Shown here: one piece after another, positions 17,177-25,229 of the stretch
How the letters are laid out: every line of letters starts with the position of its first letter
How positions within the stretch are numbered: position 1 is the stretch's first letter
From: CAVTWD01 sp963738325
GTDB taxonomy: Bacteria > Actinomycetota > Acidimicrobiia > Acidimicrobiales > Ilumatobacteraceae
Assembly (NCBI GenBank): GCA_963738325.1
Contig: CAVTWD010000001.1
Coordinates: forward strand, 992,001 to 1,056,000
Reading direction: 5' to 3'
DNA length: 64,000 bases
The notes under the pieces: model-generated
Told to the model about the DNA's origin: nothing
The model's input: the letters and a program-made list of their open reading frames with translations, nothing else
The model's database searches: none
Translations under genes and position numbers: made by a program

Positions 17177-17323
17177 CAGGGCGCGGCCCAGCCCCGAACT
17201 CGGTGCCGAAGGGGCGCCGTCGGAAGGTCGTGATCGCCCCGAGTTGGCAGTCTCGCGTCGGCGCCAGCCCGGGCCGGAGAGATGCCGGGGTCGCTGGCTG
17301 GCGACTCACTACGCTGCGGCGCC

Positions 17324-18007
17324 GTGCCCCCGAGCAGGACTCTTTCCGAGGCCGCGTCCAAACGCCTCCTCGCCGCGCACGGGGTCCCGGTCGCAGAGGA
17401 GCGCGAGGTGGGCACGCCCGGCGAGGCGGTCACCGCGGCCGCCGCGCTGGGGGGACGCGTCGTCCTGAAGCTCTGTGGGGACGGGATCGCGCACAAGACC
17501 GAGCGAGGGCTCGTGCGCCTCGATCTCGACGGGGGTGACGCGAACGCCGTAGAGGCCGCGGCCAGCGACCTCCGCGCGGCTGCCACCGAGGCCGACGGGC
17601 CGATCACGCTTCTGGTGGCGCCCATGGTGCGCGGCAACCGGGAGCTGATCGCGGGCCTGCACCGAGACCCCCAGTTCGGCATGACCGTGATGCTCGGGGT
17701 CGGGGGAGTGCTGGCCGAGGCCGTGGCTGACGTCGTCTTCCGGCTGGTCCCGATCACGCGGCTCGACGCCGAGGAGATGATCGACGAGCTCGGTACCCAG
17801 GCGCTGCTGGGCGCCTTCCGAGGGGAGCCGGCTGTCGACCGCGGGCGCCTCGTCGACACGCTCGTCGGGCTGTCGGAGGTGGCTCGCGCCGACCCGTCGA
17901 TCCTGTCGGTCGACGTGAACCCGCTCATCGTGGTCGACGGCGTCCCAGTCGCGGTCGATGCCCTGGTCGAGGTGGCCAACGACGCTTCGGCAGGGGGCGG
18001 GGCATGA
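17324..18007 (+). CDS. ATP-grasp subunit of an NDP-forming acyl-CoA synthetase
   Basis: A 227-residue protein of the ATP-grasp_5 type, equivalent to the beta subunit of ADP-forming acetyl-CoA synthetase or the C-terminal part of Pat/AcsA-like fusions. It has LSEAASKRLLAAHGVPV at the start, VVLKLCGDGIAHKTERG, and the end SVDVNPLIVVDGVPVAVDALV. It forms ATP (or ADP) with the following gene, converting acyl-CoA to acid and back. GTG 17324 is supported by a TACGCT box ending 8 nt upstream. It overlaps the next gene by 4 nt (ATGA). Confidence 0.82.
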   Translation: MPPSRTLSEAASKRLLAAHGVPVAEEREVGTPGEAVTAAAALGGRVVLKLCGDGIAHKTERGLVRLDLDGGDANAVEAAASDLRAAATEADGPITLLVAPMVRGNRELIAGLHRDPQFGMTVMLGVGGVLAEAVADVVFRLVPITRLDAEEMIDELGTQALLGAFRGEPAVDRGRLVDTLVGLSEVARADPSILSVDVNPLIVVDGVPVAVDALVEVANDASAGGGA

Positions 18008-19476
18008 CCCGACCGAGCGACGAGCAGTTCCGCGCCTTGTTCGAGCCCGCGGGCGTGGTCGTCGCCGGCGCCTCGAGCCATCCGGGGAAGTTCGGCTTCG
18101 TAGCCCTGCACAACCTCCTCGCGAGCGGCTACCGAGGTCGCGTCTACGCCACCAATCTCCAGGCCGAGCCGGTCCTCGGCGTCGAGTCCGTCGCCTCGAT
18201 CGACGAGCTCGCCCCGCGCAGTGCCGACCTCGTCTTCGTGTGCACCCCTGCCGCGGCCAACCTCGAGCTGCTCGCCGCCTGTGCGCGGCGAGGCATCCGG
18301 GCCGCATTCGTCACTTCGGCCGGGTACGGCGAAGCCGGGGAGGAAGGTCGGAGGGCCGAGCAACAGCTGGTGGCGCGGGCCCGAGAGCTCGGAGTGCTGC
18401 TCGCCGGGCCCAACGGGCAAGGCATCGTCTCGACACCGGCTCACCTCTGCGCGCAGATCGTCGCCCCCTACCCGCCTGCCGGGCGCATCGCCATCGCCAG
18501 CCAGAGCGGCAACTTCGTGTCGAGCTTCATGAACCTGGCCACCCAGACCGGCATCGGGATCAGCCGAGCCGTGTCGGCCGGCAACGCGGCCGCGGTCAGC
18601 GTGGCCGACTACCTCGACTTCTATGCCGACGACCCGGCCACGGCCGTGGGGCTGGCCTACGTGGAAGGCATCGGGCGAGGCTTCGCCGAACGGATGCGGT
18701 CGGTGGCCGAACGCAAGCCGGTCGTGCTCGTCAAGGGAGGGGCGACGGCCGGGGGCCAGCGGGCTGCCGCGTCTCACACCGGGGCCTTGGCCAGTGACGA
18801 CCGCGTGTTCGACGGGGCCATGCGCCAGGTCGGCGCAGTGCGAGCCGCCACCGTGGAGGAGGCCTTCGAAGCGGCTGCGACCTTCGCCACCCAACCACTG
18901 CCGGCCGGCCCCAACGTCGTCGTCGTGACCACCGCCGGGGGCTGGGGCGTCGTGACCGCCGACGCCATCACCCACCACCGCGACCTCCGGCTCCTCCCGC
19001 TGCCCGCGGACCTGCAGGCCACCATCGACGCCAAGTTGCCTCCCCGCTGGAGCCGCAACAACCCCGTCGACCTGGCCGGCGGCGAGACCCGTGACACGAT
19101 CCCCGAAGTGCTGGAGGCCGTCGCCACCCACCCCGAGGTCGACGCGGTCGTGTACCTCGGGTTGGGCATCCAGTCGAACCAGGCTCGGCTGATGCGTGAG
19201 GGTCGCTTCTACCCGGACTTCGGGCTCGAGCGAATCGTCGCGTACCACGAGCGCCAGGACGCCCGCTTCGCGGAAGCGGCGGCTGACATCTCGACGGCGA
19301 CGGGCAAGCCCATCCTCACCGCCACCGAGCTGGCCGTGGCCGATCCCACCAACCCCGGCCCGGCCACGGTGAGGGCGACAGGCCGGCTGTGCTACGCGAG
19401 CGCCAATCGGGCCGTCACCGCGCTCGGTCATTTGTACGGCTACGCCCGCTGGAGGGAGCGGCGGGGATGGCGATGA
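18004..19476 (+). CDS. CoA-binding/ligase subunit of an NDP-forming acyl-CoA synthetase
   Basis: A 490-residue alpha-type subunit. The CoA_binding_2 Rossmann domain is N-terminal (about 10-135: VVVAGASSHPGKFGF, YATNLQAEPVLGV). Succinyl-CoA-ligase-like domains follow, with SQSGNFVSSF, then SHTGALASDDRVFDGAM bearing the histidine expected to be phosphorylated. The substrate acyl group cannot be told from sequence; acetyl-, propionyl- or phenylacetyl-type acids are all known in this family. It is coupled to the ATP-grasp gene upstream and overlaps the carboxypeptidase gene downstream. Confidence 0.85.
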   Translation: MTRPSDEQFRALFEPAGVVVAGASSHPGKFGFVALHNLLASGYRGRVYATNLQAEPVLGVESVASIDELAPRSADLVFVCTPAAANLELLAACARRGIRAAFVTSAGYGEAGEEGRRAEQQLVARARELGVLLAGPNGQGIVSTPAHLCAQIVAPYPPAGRIAIASQSGNFVSSFMNLATQTGIGISRAVSAGNAAAVSVADYLDFYADDPATAVGLAYVEGIGRGFAERMRSVAERKPVVLVKGGATAGGQRAAASHTGALASDDRVFDGAMRQVGAVRAATVEEAFEAAATFATQPLPAGPNVVVVTTAGGWGVVTADAITHHRDLRLLPLPADLQATIDAKLPPRWSRNNPVDLAGGETRDTIPEVLEAVATHPEVDAVVYLGLGIQSNQARLMREGRFYPDFGLERIVAYHERQDARFAEAAADISTATGKPILTATELAVADPTNPGPATVRATGRLCYASANRAVTALGHLYGYARWRERRGWR

Positions 19477-20918
19477 GCACTCGGCGCCGAGCGGCGGTCG
19501 CCGCCCTCGTCGCCGCCCTGGTGGCCGTGCCGGCGGGCGTGCTGTGGTGGGCGGCGGACGACGCGGCCACCACCGCGGCGCGCGCGGAGCCCACGGCCAC
19601 GACGACCGCCACGACGAGCACGCCCGCGTCGAGCGCGGCGACCACCCCGGTGCTCTCGGCCCGGCGCGTCCCCGGTGTCGTCAGTGGTCACCTCGTCACC
19701 GCCAGCCTGGTGGCCGGGGTGCGGGCGGTGGGCGCCGCTGCCCCCGCCCCGAGCTGTCTCACCGTGGCCGTCGACGGGGCCCCGGTCTACGACCAGCGGG
19801 GCACCAAGCCGGTGATGCCCGCGTCGAACCAGAAGTTGATCACGGCCACCGTCGCCCTCGACGTGCTCGGGCCCGACACGCGCCTGTCGACGCGCGTACT
19901 CGCCCCGGCCGGCCAGAAGGGCGTGATCCGGGGTGACCTCGTGCTCGTGGGTGGGGGAGACCCGCTGCTCGCCACGGCCGACTACGTGCAGTGGATCGCC
20001 AAGACCGGCGGTGAGCCCCTCGATCCTCACACCCCGTTCGAGGCGCTGGCCGACGCGGTCAAGGCTGCGGGCGTCACGAAGGTCGTCGGCTCCGTGGTGG
20101 GCGACGACGGGCGCTACGACCGAGCGCGGAAGGTCGCCTCCTGGCCGGCCGCCTACCAGGCGTCGCTCCAGGTCGGCCCGCTCGGCGCGCTGGTCGTCAA
20201 CGACGGCTTCCAATCGCTCGCGCCTCGCCGGCTCGCCCCCGATCCCGCGCAGCAGGCGGCGACCATCTTCACGCGGCTCCTGGCCGCCCGGGGCGTCGAC
20301 GTGGAAGGGCCGCCGCGGGCGGGCGCGACGCCGCCCCGGTTCACCGACGTCGCCAGGATCGACTCGCCGCCCCTGCGGGACATGGCCCGAGAGCTCCTCA
20401 CCTCGAGCGACAACCTCACGGGGGAGCTGCTGCTCAAGGAGATCGGTCTTCGCGTCAACTCCCAGGGGACGACGGCCGCGGGCGCCGCCGCCGTCACCGC
20501 CCGCCTGCGGGCGTGGGGCTTGCTGACGCCGGGCGAGGTGGTGATCGACGGCTCGGGCCTCGACCGGGGCAACCGCACGACGTGCCGAGCGTTGGTCGGG
20601 GTGCTCGCTCGCGGCGGCGCGACCCTGCGGCGGGCGCTGGCGGTGGCGGGCGAGACGGGCACCCTCCGCGTCGAGTTCACCAAGAGCCCGATGAAGGGTC
20701 GACTCCTGGGCAAGACCGGCACGCTCACGGGCGCCAAGTCGCTCAGCGGCGTGGTTCCCAGCGGTGGCCATGAGATCAGCTTTGCCTTCGTCTACAACGG
20801 GCCGAGGGCGGCAGCGAGAGCCGTGCCGCTCTGGGTTCGCCTCGCCAACGCCTTCGCCTCGTTCCCGGACCATCCGGACCTCCGGCCCTTCGGGCCCCGG
20901 AGCATGGCGGCCTCGTAG
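19467..20918 (+). CDS. dacB: D-alanyl-D-alanine carboxypeptidase/endopeptidase, PBP4 family
   Basis: A 483-residue peptidase S13 family penicillin-binding protein that trims peptidoglycan cross-links outside the membrane. An N-terminal signal (AAVAALVAALVAVPAGVLWW) is followed by a Thr/Ala linker. The catalytic motifs are SxxK in PASNQKLITA, SxN in TSSDNLTGELLLKE, and KTG in LLGKTGTLTG. ATG 19467 lies about 10 nt after GGAGGG and overlaps the upstream synthetase by 10 nt; ATG 19473 is an alternative. The pairing with the synthetase is positional only. Confidence 0.9.
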   Translation: MAMSTRRRAAVAALVAALVAVPAGVLWWAADDAATTAARAEPTATTTATTSTPASSAATTPVLSARRVPGVVSGHLVTASLVAGVRAVGAAAPAPSCLTVAVDGAPVYDQRGTKPVMPASNQKLITATVALDVLGPDTRLSTRVLAPAGQKGVIRGDLVLVGGGDPLLATADYVQWIAKTGGEPLDPHTPFEALADAVKAAGVTKVVGSVVGDDGRYDRARKVASWPAAYQASLQVGPLGALVVNDGFQSLAPRRLAPDPAQQAATIFTRLLAARGVDVEGPPRAGATPPRFTDVARIDSPPLRDMARELLTSSDNLTGELLLKEIGLRVNSQGTTAAGAAAVTARLRAWGLLTPGEVVIDGSGLDRGNRTTCRALVGVLARGGATLRRALAVAGETGTLRVEFTKSPMKGRLLGKTGTLTGAKSLSGVVPSGGHEISFAFVYNGPRAAARAVPLWVRLANAFASFPDHPDLRPFGPRSMAAS

Positions 20919-21574
20919 TGGAAGACATCCGGGCGCTGGCGATGTTCCCGCTCGGAACCGTGCTCCTTCCCGGCGGGGTCCTGCCGCTGCACGTCTTCGA
21001 ACCTCGTTACCGCGCCCTCGTGCATGACTGCCTGCGCGGCGATCCCGAGTTCGGCGTCGTCCTCATCACCCGCGGCAGCGAGGTGGGTGGGGGCGAGACC
21101 CGTTCGGACGTCGGCACGGTCGCCCGGCTCGTCGAGGTGGCCGAACTCGGGGACGGTCGCTTCGCGGTCGTTGCGCTCGGCACGCGGCGCATCCGGGTGG
21201 AGCGCTGGCTGCCCGATGATCCCTACCCGCGCGCCGAAGTGCGCGACTGGCCCGACGAGCCGGCCTCGCCCGACCTCGGGGCGCGAGTGGCGCCCGTCGT
21301 CGCCCGCCTGCGTCGCGTGCTGGCCGCGGTCGCCGAGCTCGGCCGGCCCGCGGCGCCGGCGACCACCGACCTCGCCGACGACCCCGTGCTTGCCTCGTAC
21401 CAGGCCTCGGTCCTAGCGCCGCTCGGCCCTGCGGACCAGTACGACCTCCTCACGCAGCCCGGGCCGGAGGCGCGCCTCGCCCTCCTCGATCGAATGCTCG
21501 AGGACGCCGAGGAGCTCGCCCAGTTCGAGCTGCGGGCGGCGCGTCCCGAGGCGCCCGACGCGGGGGACTCCTGA
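20918..21574 (+). CDS. Lon N-terminal (LON substrate-binding) domain protein
   Basis: A 218-residue stand-alone LON_substr_bdg domain without the AAA or protease parts of Lon. The start is typical: ALAMFPLGTVLLPGGVLPLHVFEPRYRALV. VARLVEVAELGDGRFAVVALG follows, and the C-terminus is helical. Such proteins are widespread in actinobacteria; a substrate-adaptor role is proposed but not proven. GTG 20918 shares one base with the dacB stop (TAGTG), showing tight coupling. Confidence 0.85.
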   Translation: MEDIRALAMFPLGTVLLPGGVLPLHVFEPRYRALVHDCLRGDPEFGVVLITRGSEVGGGETRSDVGTVARLVEVAELGDGRFAVVALGTRRIRVERWLPDDPYPRAEVRDWPDEPASPDLGARVAPVVARLRRVLAAVAELGRPAAPATTDLADDPVLASYQASVLAPLGPADQYDLLTQPGPEARLALLDRMLEDAEELAQFELRAARPEAPDAGDS

Positions 21575-21669
21575 GAGCTGGTTGTACTCGGGCACCGGAA
21601 TTGAGACGTCGTGACAAATTCTCGTGCGGGGGTCGATCCGGCTCGGCTGGGTGACCGGCGTTCGTATCT

Positions 21670-21700
21670 CGAAGGGGCGAAGGTCTCCTTCCCCCCTTCG
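21670..21700 (+). terminator. long stem-loop after the Lon-N gene
   Basis: CGAAGGGG-C-GAAGG, loop TCT, then CCTTC-C-CCCCTTCG forms a 13-bp stem with one internal C-C mismatch. It sits between the Lon-N gene (ends 21574) and the holin-like gene (starts 21732). It could terminate the upstream operon or attenuate the downstream one. No T-run follows. Confidence 0.5.
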
Positions 21701-21731
21701 CGAGAGGCCGAGGTGCTAAGCATTGGCCCCG

Positions 21732-22064
21732 ATGTCGACGAGCAGGCAACGCCGGGCGAGCCTCACCGACGTCGTGGACGTCGTCAAGGGCTATGCCATC
21801 CAGGAGACGATCGGCCCCCTCAAGGGCCTCGGCCGGTGGATCGGCTTGGGTCTCGGCGGCGCCGCGTGCATCGGCTTCGGTCTCATGTACGCGCTCGTCG
21901 GGCTCCTGCGTCTGCTGCAGACCGAGACGGGTGACACGTTCGCGGGCGACATCATGCGTGTCATCCCCTACGTGATCGTCTTGGCCGTCACGCTGCTCTT
22001 GATCGCCGTCATCGCCAGCCGCATCAAGCGAACGGGCCTGTCGACGAGCACGCCGCGCCGATGA
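21732..22064 (+). CDS. small membrane protein, actinobacterial holin-like
   Basis: A 110-residue protein with a basic N-terminus and two predicted membrane helices (IGLGLGGAACIGFGLMYALV and VIPYVIVLAVTLLLIAVIA). It resembles the putative actinobacterial Holin-X family, which is chromosomal and not tied to prophage lysis. ATG 21732 begins the conserved part. No phage gene is nearby, so the holin label describes topology only. It starts a run of three small genes (to 22635). Confidence 0.65.
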   Translation: MSTSRQRRASLTDVVDVVKGYAIQETIGPLKGLGRWIGLGLGGAACIGFGLMYALVGLLRLLQTETGDTFAGDIMRVIPYVIVLAVTLLLIAVIASRIKRTGLSTSTPRR

Positions 22065-22113
22065 GCCTGGCTCTCTCCGATCCGTCCCGCCCCGCAGCCC
22101 TCAGGGAGCCCGT

Positions 22114-22323
22114 GTGAGCACCAGCCAGCGCATCAGCCGCGAGGAGCTCGAGGACACCATCCGCAGCTACCAGGGCGGCCTGACCGCCGAGATCGAGAGC
22201 CGCAAGCAGCAGTTGATCATCGGTGCCGGCGTGGGCGCGCTGCTCCTGCTGGCCCTCGTCTTCTTCATCGGCAAGCGCAGGGGTCGCCGCAAGTCGACCT
22301 TCATCGAGATACGGCGGTTCTGA
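22114..22323 (+). CDS. small single-pass membrane protein
   Basis: A 69-residue protein starting at GTG 22114, with GGGAG a few nt upstream. A charged N-terminal helix (ISREELEDTIRSYQGGLTAE) is followed by one membrane span (LIIGAGVGALLLLALVFFIG) and a basic cytoplasmic tail (KRRGRRKS). Its stop is immediately followed by the next start codon, so the genes are coupled. Function unknown; similar small proteins accompany holin-like genes in actinobacteria. Confidence 0.7.
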   Translation: MSTSQRISREELEDTIRSYQGGLTAEIESRKQQLIIGAGVGALLLLALVFFIGKRRGRRKSTFIEIRRF

Positions 22324-22635
22324 GTGCCTCGCCGCTCGCCGCCACCGCCGCCCAAGCGACCCCGGCGCCAAGTCGGGCTGTACCGTTACGTCCCGGTCCG
22401 GATGACGGTCAGGCACTTCGTCTCTCCTGTCGGACGTCTCCAGACCTGGCTGTTCGGTCGAGGCGTGGCGGGGAACCGATGGTCCCGGGATGCCTTCTTC
22501 GCTGTGATCACCATCCGCGCGCTGCGGGACATGGCCCGCCGCCGGCCCCAGACCCTCGCCCTCGACAAGCTCGCCCCCGGGGAGGGCATCCGCGTCACGA
22601 CCGCACCCCGGGACCGCGTCCGCTCCTCCCGCTGA
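22324..22635 (+). CDS. basic hypothetical protein
   Basis: A 103-residue Arg/Pro-rich protein beginning at GTG 22324 directly after the preceding TGA. It has a Pro-rich basic start and a helix around FFAVITIRALRDMARRRPQTLALDKLAPGE. There is no membrane span. The DKLAPGEGIRV ending, regular codon use and tight coupling argue that it is real. No family recognised. Confidence 0.6.
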   Translation: MPRRSPPPPPKRPRRQVGLYRYVPVRMTVRHFVSPVGRLQTWLFGRGVAGNRWSRDAFFAVITIRALRDMARRRPQTLALDKLAPGEGIRVTTAPRDRVRSSR

Positions 22636-22701
22636 CTCCGCGGAGGGGGAGGCGGACCTGACCGGAGCATGCCGAGGGCTCGTGGACGCGAGAATGGCGG
22701 G

Positions 22702-22902
22702 GTGAAGGTCGTCCTGCGCAACCCGAGGCGCGAGCTCGAGATGGCTGGGCCGCTGCGCGTGCACGCGCTGCTCGAGCGCCTCGGCGTGAACCGGGAGTCG
22801 GTCCTCGTGATCCGGGGCGACACGTTGGTCCCGGGGGACGGTGTGCTGGGCGACAGCGACACGGTCGAGATCCGCCCGGTCATCTCCGGGGGCGCGGTGT
22901 GA
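22702..22902 (+). CDS. ubiquitin-like sulfur carrier, TtuB/ThiS/MoaD family
   Basis: A 66-residue beta-grasp protein starting at GTG 22702 (VKVVLRNPRRELE). Conserved family features are LRVHALLERLGVNRESVLVIRGDTLV and VEIRPVISGG. The C-terminus is GG followed by Ala-Val, so the diglycine needed for adenylation and thiocarboxylation is not terminal. It overlaps the TtuA-like gene by 4 nt, pointing to a TtuB role: carrying sulfur for 2-thiouridine at tRNA position 54. An activating E1-like enzyme (TtuC/MoeB type) is not in the window. A ThiS or MoaD role is less likely because no thiamine or molybdopterin gene is nearby. Confidence 0.78.
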   Translation: MKVVLRNPRRELEMAGPLRVHALLERLGVNRESVLVIRGDTLVPGDGVLGDSDTVEIRPVISGGAV

Positions 22903-23834
22903 AGTGCCGAGTGTGCCGCGAGCCCGCCGTCGTCGACGTGCCCCGCCACAACGCGAACTTCTGCGCCCCGCACTTCGTGCGCCTGTGCCGCGACCAGGTG
23001 GTGAAGGCCATCGAGCAGTTCGCGATGCTGAGCGCGGGGGAGCGGGTGCTGGTGGCGGTCTCGGGCGGCAAGGACAGCTTGGCCTTGTGGGACCTGTTGC
23101 TCGAGCTCGGCTACGAGGCCGACGGTCTTTATCTGGGCCTCGGGATCGGCGACTACTCGGACAGCTCGGCGGACTACGCACGCGCCTTCGCTGCGGCGCG
23201 CCATCTCCCGCTCCAGGAGATCAGCCTCCCCGACGACTTCGGCTACGACATCCCCACCGCGGCGCGGGCCACCAAGCGCGTCCCGTGCTCGGCGTGTGGC
23301 CTCTCGAAGCGTCACCTCTTCGACGAGGCGGCGAGGGTGGGGGGCTACGACGCGGTGGCCACCGGCCACAACCTCGACGACGAGGCGGCGGTGCTGTTCG
23401 GCAACGTGTTGCGTTGGGACGCCGAGTACCTCGCCCGGCAGCTCCCCGTGCTGCCGGCCCGAGACGGCTTCCCGCGCAAGGTCAAGCCGCTCGTGCGCCT
23501 CGGCGAGCGCGAGACCGCCGCGTATTGCGTCCTGCGCGGCATCGACTACCTCGTCGAGGAGTGCCCGATGGCGGCGGGCAACCGGCATCTGGGCTACAAG
23601 GAGGCTCTCAACGCGGTCGAGGCGGTCTCGCCCGGTACGAAGGCGGCGTTCTACTTCGGGTTCCTCGAGCGGGCCGCGTCCCGCTTCGCGGACGAGCGGG
23701 TCGGCGAGGGCGTCGAGCTACGACCGTGCTCCCGCTGCGGCGCGCCCACGCCGGGAGACGTCTGCGCCTTCTGCCGCCTGGTCGAGCGCGCGGCCGCCCG
23801 CGCCCCGGTGCCCGCCCCCCGGAGGGCGCTGTGA
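22899..23834 (+). CDS. tRNA 2-thiolation enzyme TtuA-like (TtcA/TtuA family)
   Basis: A 311-residue PP-loop ATP pyrophosphatase. The N-terminal zinc site is CRVCREPA...NFCAPHF. The PP-loop is SGGKDSLALW. The central cysteines CSACGLSKRH plus VEECPM would hold an Fe-S cluster, and the C-terminal zinc finger is CSRCGAPTPGDVCAFC. The two zinc fingers plus PP-loop distinguish TtuA (TIGR00269 type) from TtcA. It would adenylate U54 in the tRNA T-loop and accept sulfur from the TtuB-like carrier upstream. GTG 22899 overlaps that gene by 4 nt; its own stop overlaps trmI. Confidence 0.85.
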   Translation: MKCRVCREPAVVDVPRHNANFCAPHFVRLCRDQVVKAIEQFAMLSAGERVLVAVSGGKDSLALWDLLLELGYEADGLYLGLGIGDYSDSSADYARAFAAARHLPLQEISLPDDFGYDIPTAARATKRVPCSACGLSKRHLFDEAARVGGYDAVATGHNLDDEAAVLFGNVLRWDAEYLARQLPVLPARDGFPRKVKPLVRLGERETAAYCVLRGIDYLVEECPMAAGNRHLGYKEALNAVEAVSPGTKAAFYFGFLERAASRFADERVGEGVELRPCSRCGAPTPGDVCAFCRLVERAAARAPVPAPRRAL

Positions 23835-24613
23835 GCCATCCCCGCGATCCGTTCATGGTGGGCGACCGCGTCCTGTTGGTGGATGCGAAGGGGCGTCGGT
23901 ACCTGGTCACGCTGAAGGAGAACGGCGAGTTCCACAGCCACGCCGGCTTCGTCCCTCACGGTGAGATCCTCGGCTGCCGGCCGGGCGCGCTCGTCCGCAC
24001 GACCAAGGGGCAACCGTTCACGGCTCTGCGGCCTTCCCTCGAGGACTTCGTGCTGAAGATGCCTCGCGGCGCGCAGGTGATCTACCCGAAGGACCTCGGA
24101 CAGATCCTCGTCCTCGCCGATGTGTTCCCCGGGGCGCGCGTCTTCGAGAGCGGCGTGGGCTCCGGCGCGCTGAGCCTGGCCTTGTTGCGGGCCGGGGCCG
24201 AGGTCGTCGGCTACGAGGTTCGCGACGATTTCGCGAGTCGCGCCGAGGACAACGTGGCCGCCTTCCTCGGCGAGGCCGTCCAGGATCGCTACCGCGTCGA
24301 GCGGCGGGACTGCTACGAGGGCATCGACGAACGCGAGGTCGACCGGGTCGTGCTCGACCTGCCCGAGCCGTGGCGGGTCGTGGGCCACGCGGAGAAGGCG
24401 CTGGCGCCGGGGGGCGTGCTCGTCGCCTACACCCCGAGCATCGTCCAGGCCGTCCAGACCCGCGAGGTGCTCGGCCCGCCGGCGTGGCTGGAGGCGCGAA
24501 CCCTCGAGGTGCTGCTGCGGAGCTGGCACATCGAGGGACCCTCGGTCCGCCCGGACCATCGGATGGTGGCGCACACCGGCTTCCTCACCACCGCCCGGTT
24601 CCTGGCCCGGTGA
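23831..24613 (+). CDS. trmI: tRNA (adenine-58-N1)-methyltransferase TrmI
   Basis: A 260-residue class I SAM methyltransferase that makes m1A58 in the T-loop of tRNAs. It has the N-terminal beta domain (DPFMVGDRVLLVDAKGRRYL), the SAM motif FESGVGSGALSLALLRAG, and the catalytic-region motif VVLDLPEPW. GTG 23831 overlaps ttuA by 4 nt. In Thermus the m1A58 modification favours 2-thiolation at U54, so the operon is biochemically coherent. In mycobacteria trmI (Rv2118c) also sits just upstream of mpa, as here. Confidence 0.92.
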   Translation: MSHPRDPFMVGDRVLLVDAKGRRYLVTLKENGEFHSHAGFVPHGEILGCRPGALVRTTKGQPFTALRPSLEDFVLKMPRGAQVIYPKDLGQILVLADVFPGARVFESGVGSGALSLALLRAGAEVVGYEVRDDFASRAEDNVAAFLGEAVQDRYRVERRDCYEGIDEREVDRVVLDLPEPWRVVGHAEKALAPGGVLVAYTPSIVQAVQTREVLGPPAWLEARTLEVLLRSWHIEGPSVRPDHRMVAHTGFLTTARFLAR

Positions 24614-24639
24614 GGGCATCGCTGCGGGGCGGGCGCGAC

Positions 24640-24663
24640 GAGGGCGCCCTCGCGGGCGCCCTC
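24640..24663. terminator. 10-bp perfect hairpin between convergent trmI and ferredoxin genes
   Basis: GAGGGCGCCC (24640-24649) and GGGCGCCCTC (24654-24663) pair perfectly around TCGC. It lies between the trmI stop (24613) and the ferredoxin stop (24694), so it can terminate transcription from both sides. Confidence 0.75.
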
Positions 24664-24693
24664 ACGGCTCGCGCGCCGGCGACCGGCGCCGGT

Positions 24694-24942
24694 TCACTCG
24701 GCTTCGATGAAGATGCACTCCCCGGGGCACTCCTCGGCCGCCTCGATGACGGCGTCGAGCTGGCCCTCGGGGATCTCGGCCATGCCATCGGCGCCCTGCG
24801 GGTTGCCTTGGGCGGCGGCGAAGATCTTGCTGCCCTCCTTCACATAGGCCAGGCCGTCGTCGAGGAGGGTGAAGACGTCGGGCGCGATCTCCTCGCAGAG
24901 CCCGTCACCGGTGCAGAGATCCTGATCGATCCAGACCTTCAT
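24694..24942 (-). CDS. single-cluster 3Fe-4S-type ferredoxin
   Basis: An 82-residue ferredoxin (MKVWIDQDLCTGDGLC start). Three cluster cysteines are visible in C10-x5-C16 and the C-terminal ECPGEC; CP after the second block is typical. The spacing C-x5-C fits the 3Fe-4S ferredoxins that serve cytochrome P450s and desaturases in actinobacteria; a 4Fe-4S alternative would use the extra Cys of CPGEC. It is expressed opposite to its neighbours from the trmI-mpa gap, so it is a separate unit. The partner is unknown. Confidence 0.85.
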   Translation of the reverse strand: MKVWIDQDLCTGDGLCEEIAPDVFTLLDDGLAYVKEGSKIFAAAQGNPQGADGMAEIPEGQLDAVIEAAEECPGECIFIEAE

Positions 24943-25229
24943 CGTTGCCTCTCACTTCGTCCGTGGGCTTCGGTTTACTCCGAGTTGCTCGCGTTGCTCG
25001 TGTTACTCCAAGCGTGCCGGGCCGCGGCCGGCCTCGCTGACACGCTGATTCACTTTACACGGTGGAGGCCGTGAAAACAAAGATGCAACAAAGAGATCCG
25101 CGCGAAGGGTCAAGCTGTGTGTAGGTTGCCGCGTCGAGAGCCGCCGTCCCTGAACCGAGCGGGCGACCGGCGACGTGCATGACATAGGCGACCACGGCCG
25201 CCGAGGCAGGTGAGCAGGAGGTGATCTGC
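24943..25229. promoter_or_regulatory. divergent promoter region of ferredoxin and mpa
   Basis: This 287-bp gap contains the window's more AT-rich stretch (about 25045-25095, with TTTACA and AAAACAAAGATG). Near-repeats of GTTGCTCG and GTTACTCC lie at about 24975-25010. Promoters for mpa (plus) and the ferredoxin (minus) must lie here, but I cannot assign boxes with confidence. At its right end AGGAGG (25216-25221) lies about 8 nt before GTG 25230 and overlaps GTG 25221, which decides in favour of 25230 as the mpa start. Confidence 0.4.

Noticed and set aside
21732..22064. Holin-like gene as a sign of a prophage
   Set aside because: No other phage gene, integrase or attachment site nearby; neighbours are housekeeping-type genes, and this membrane family is common on actinobacterial chromosomes.
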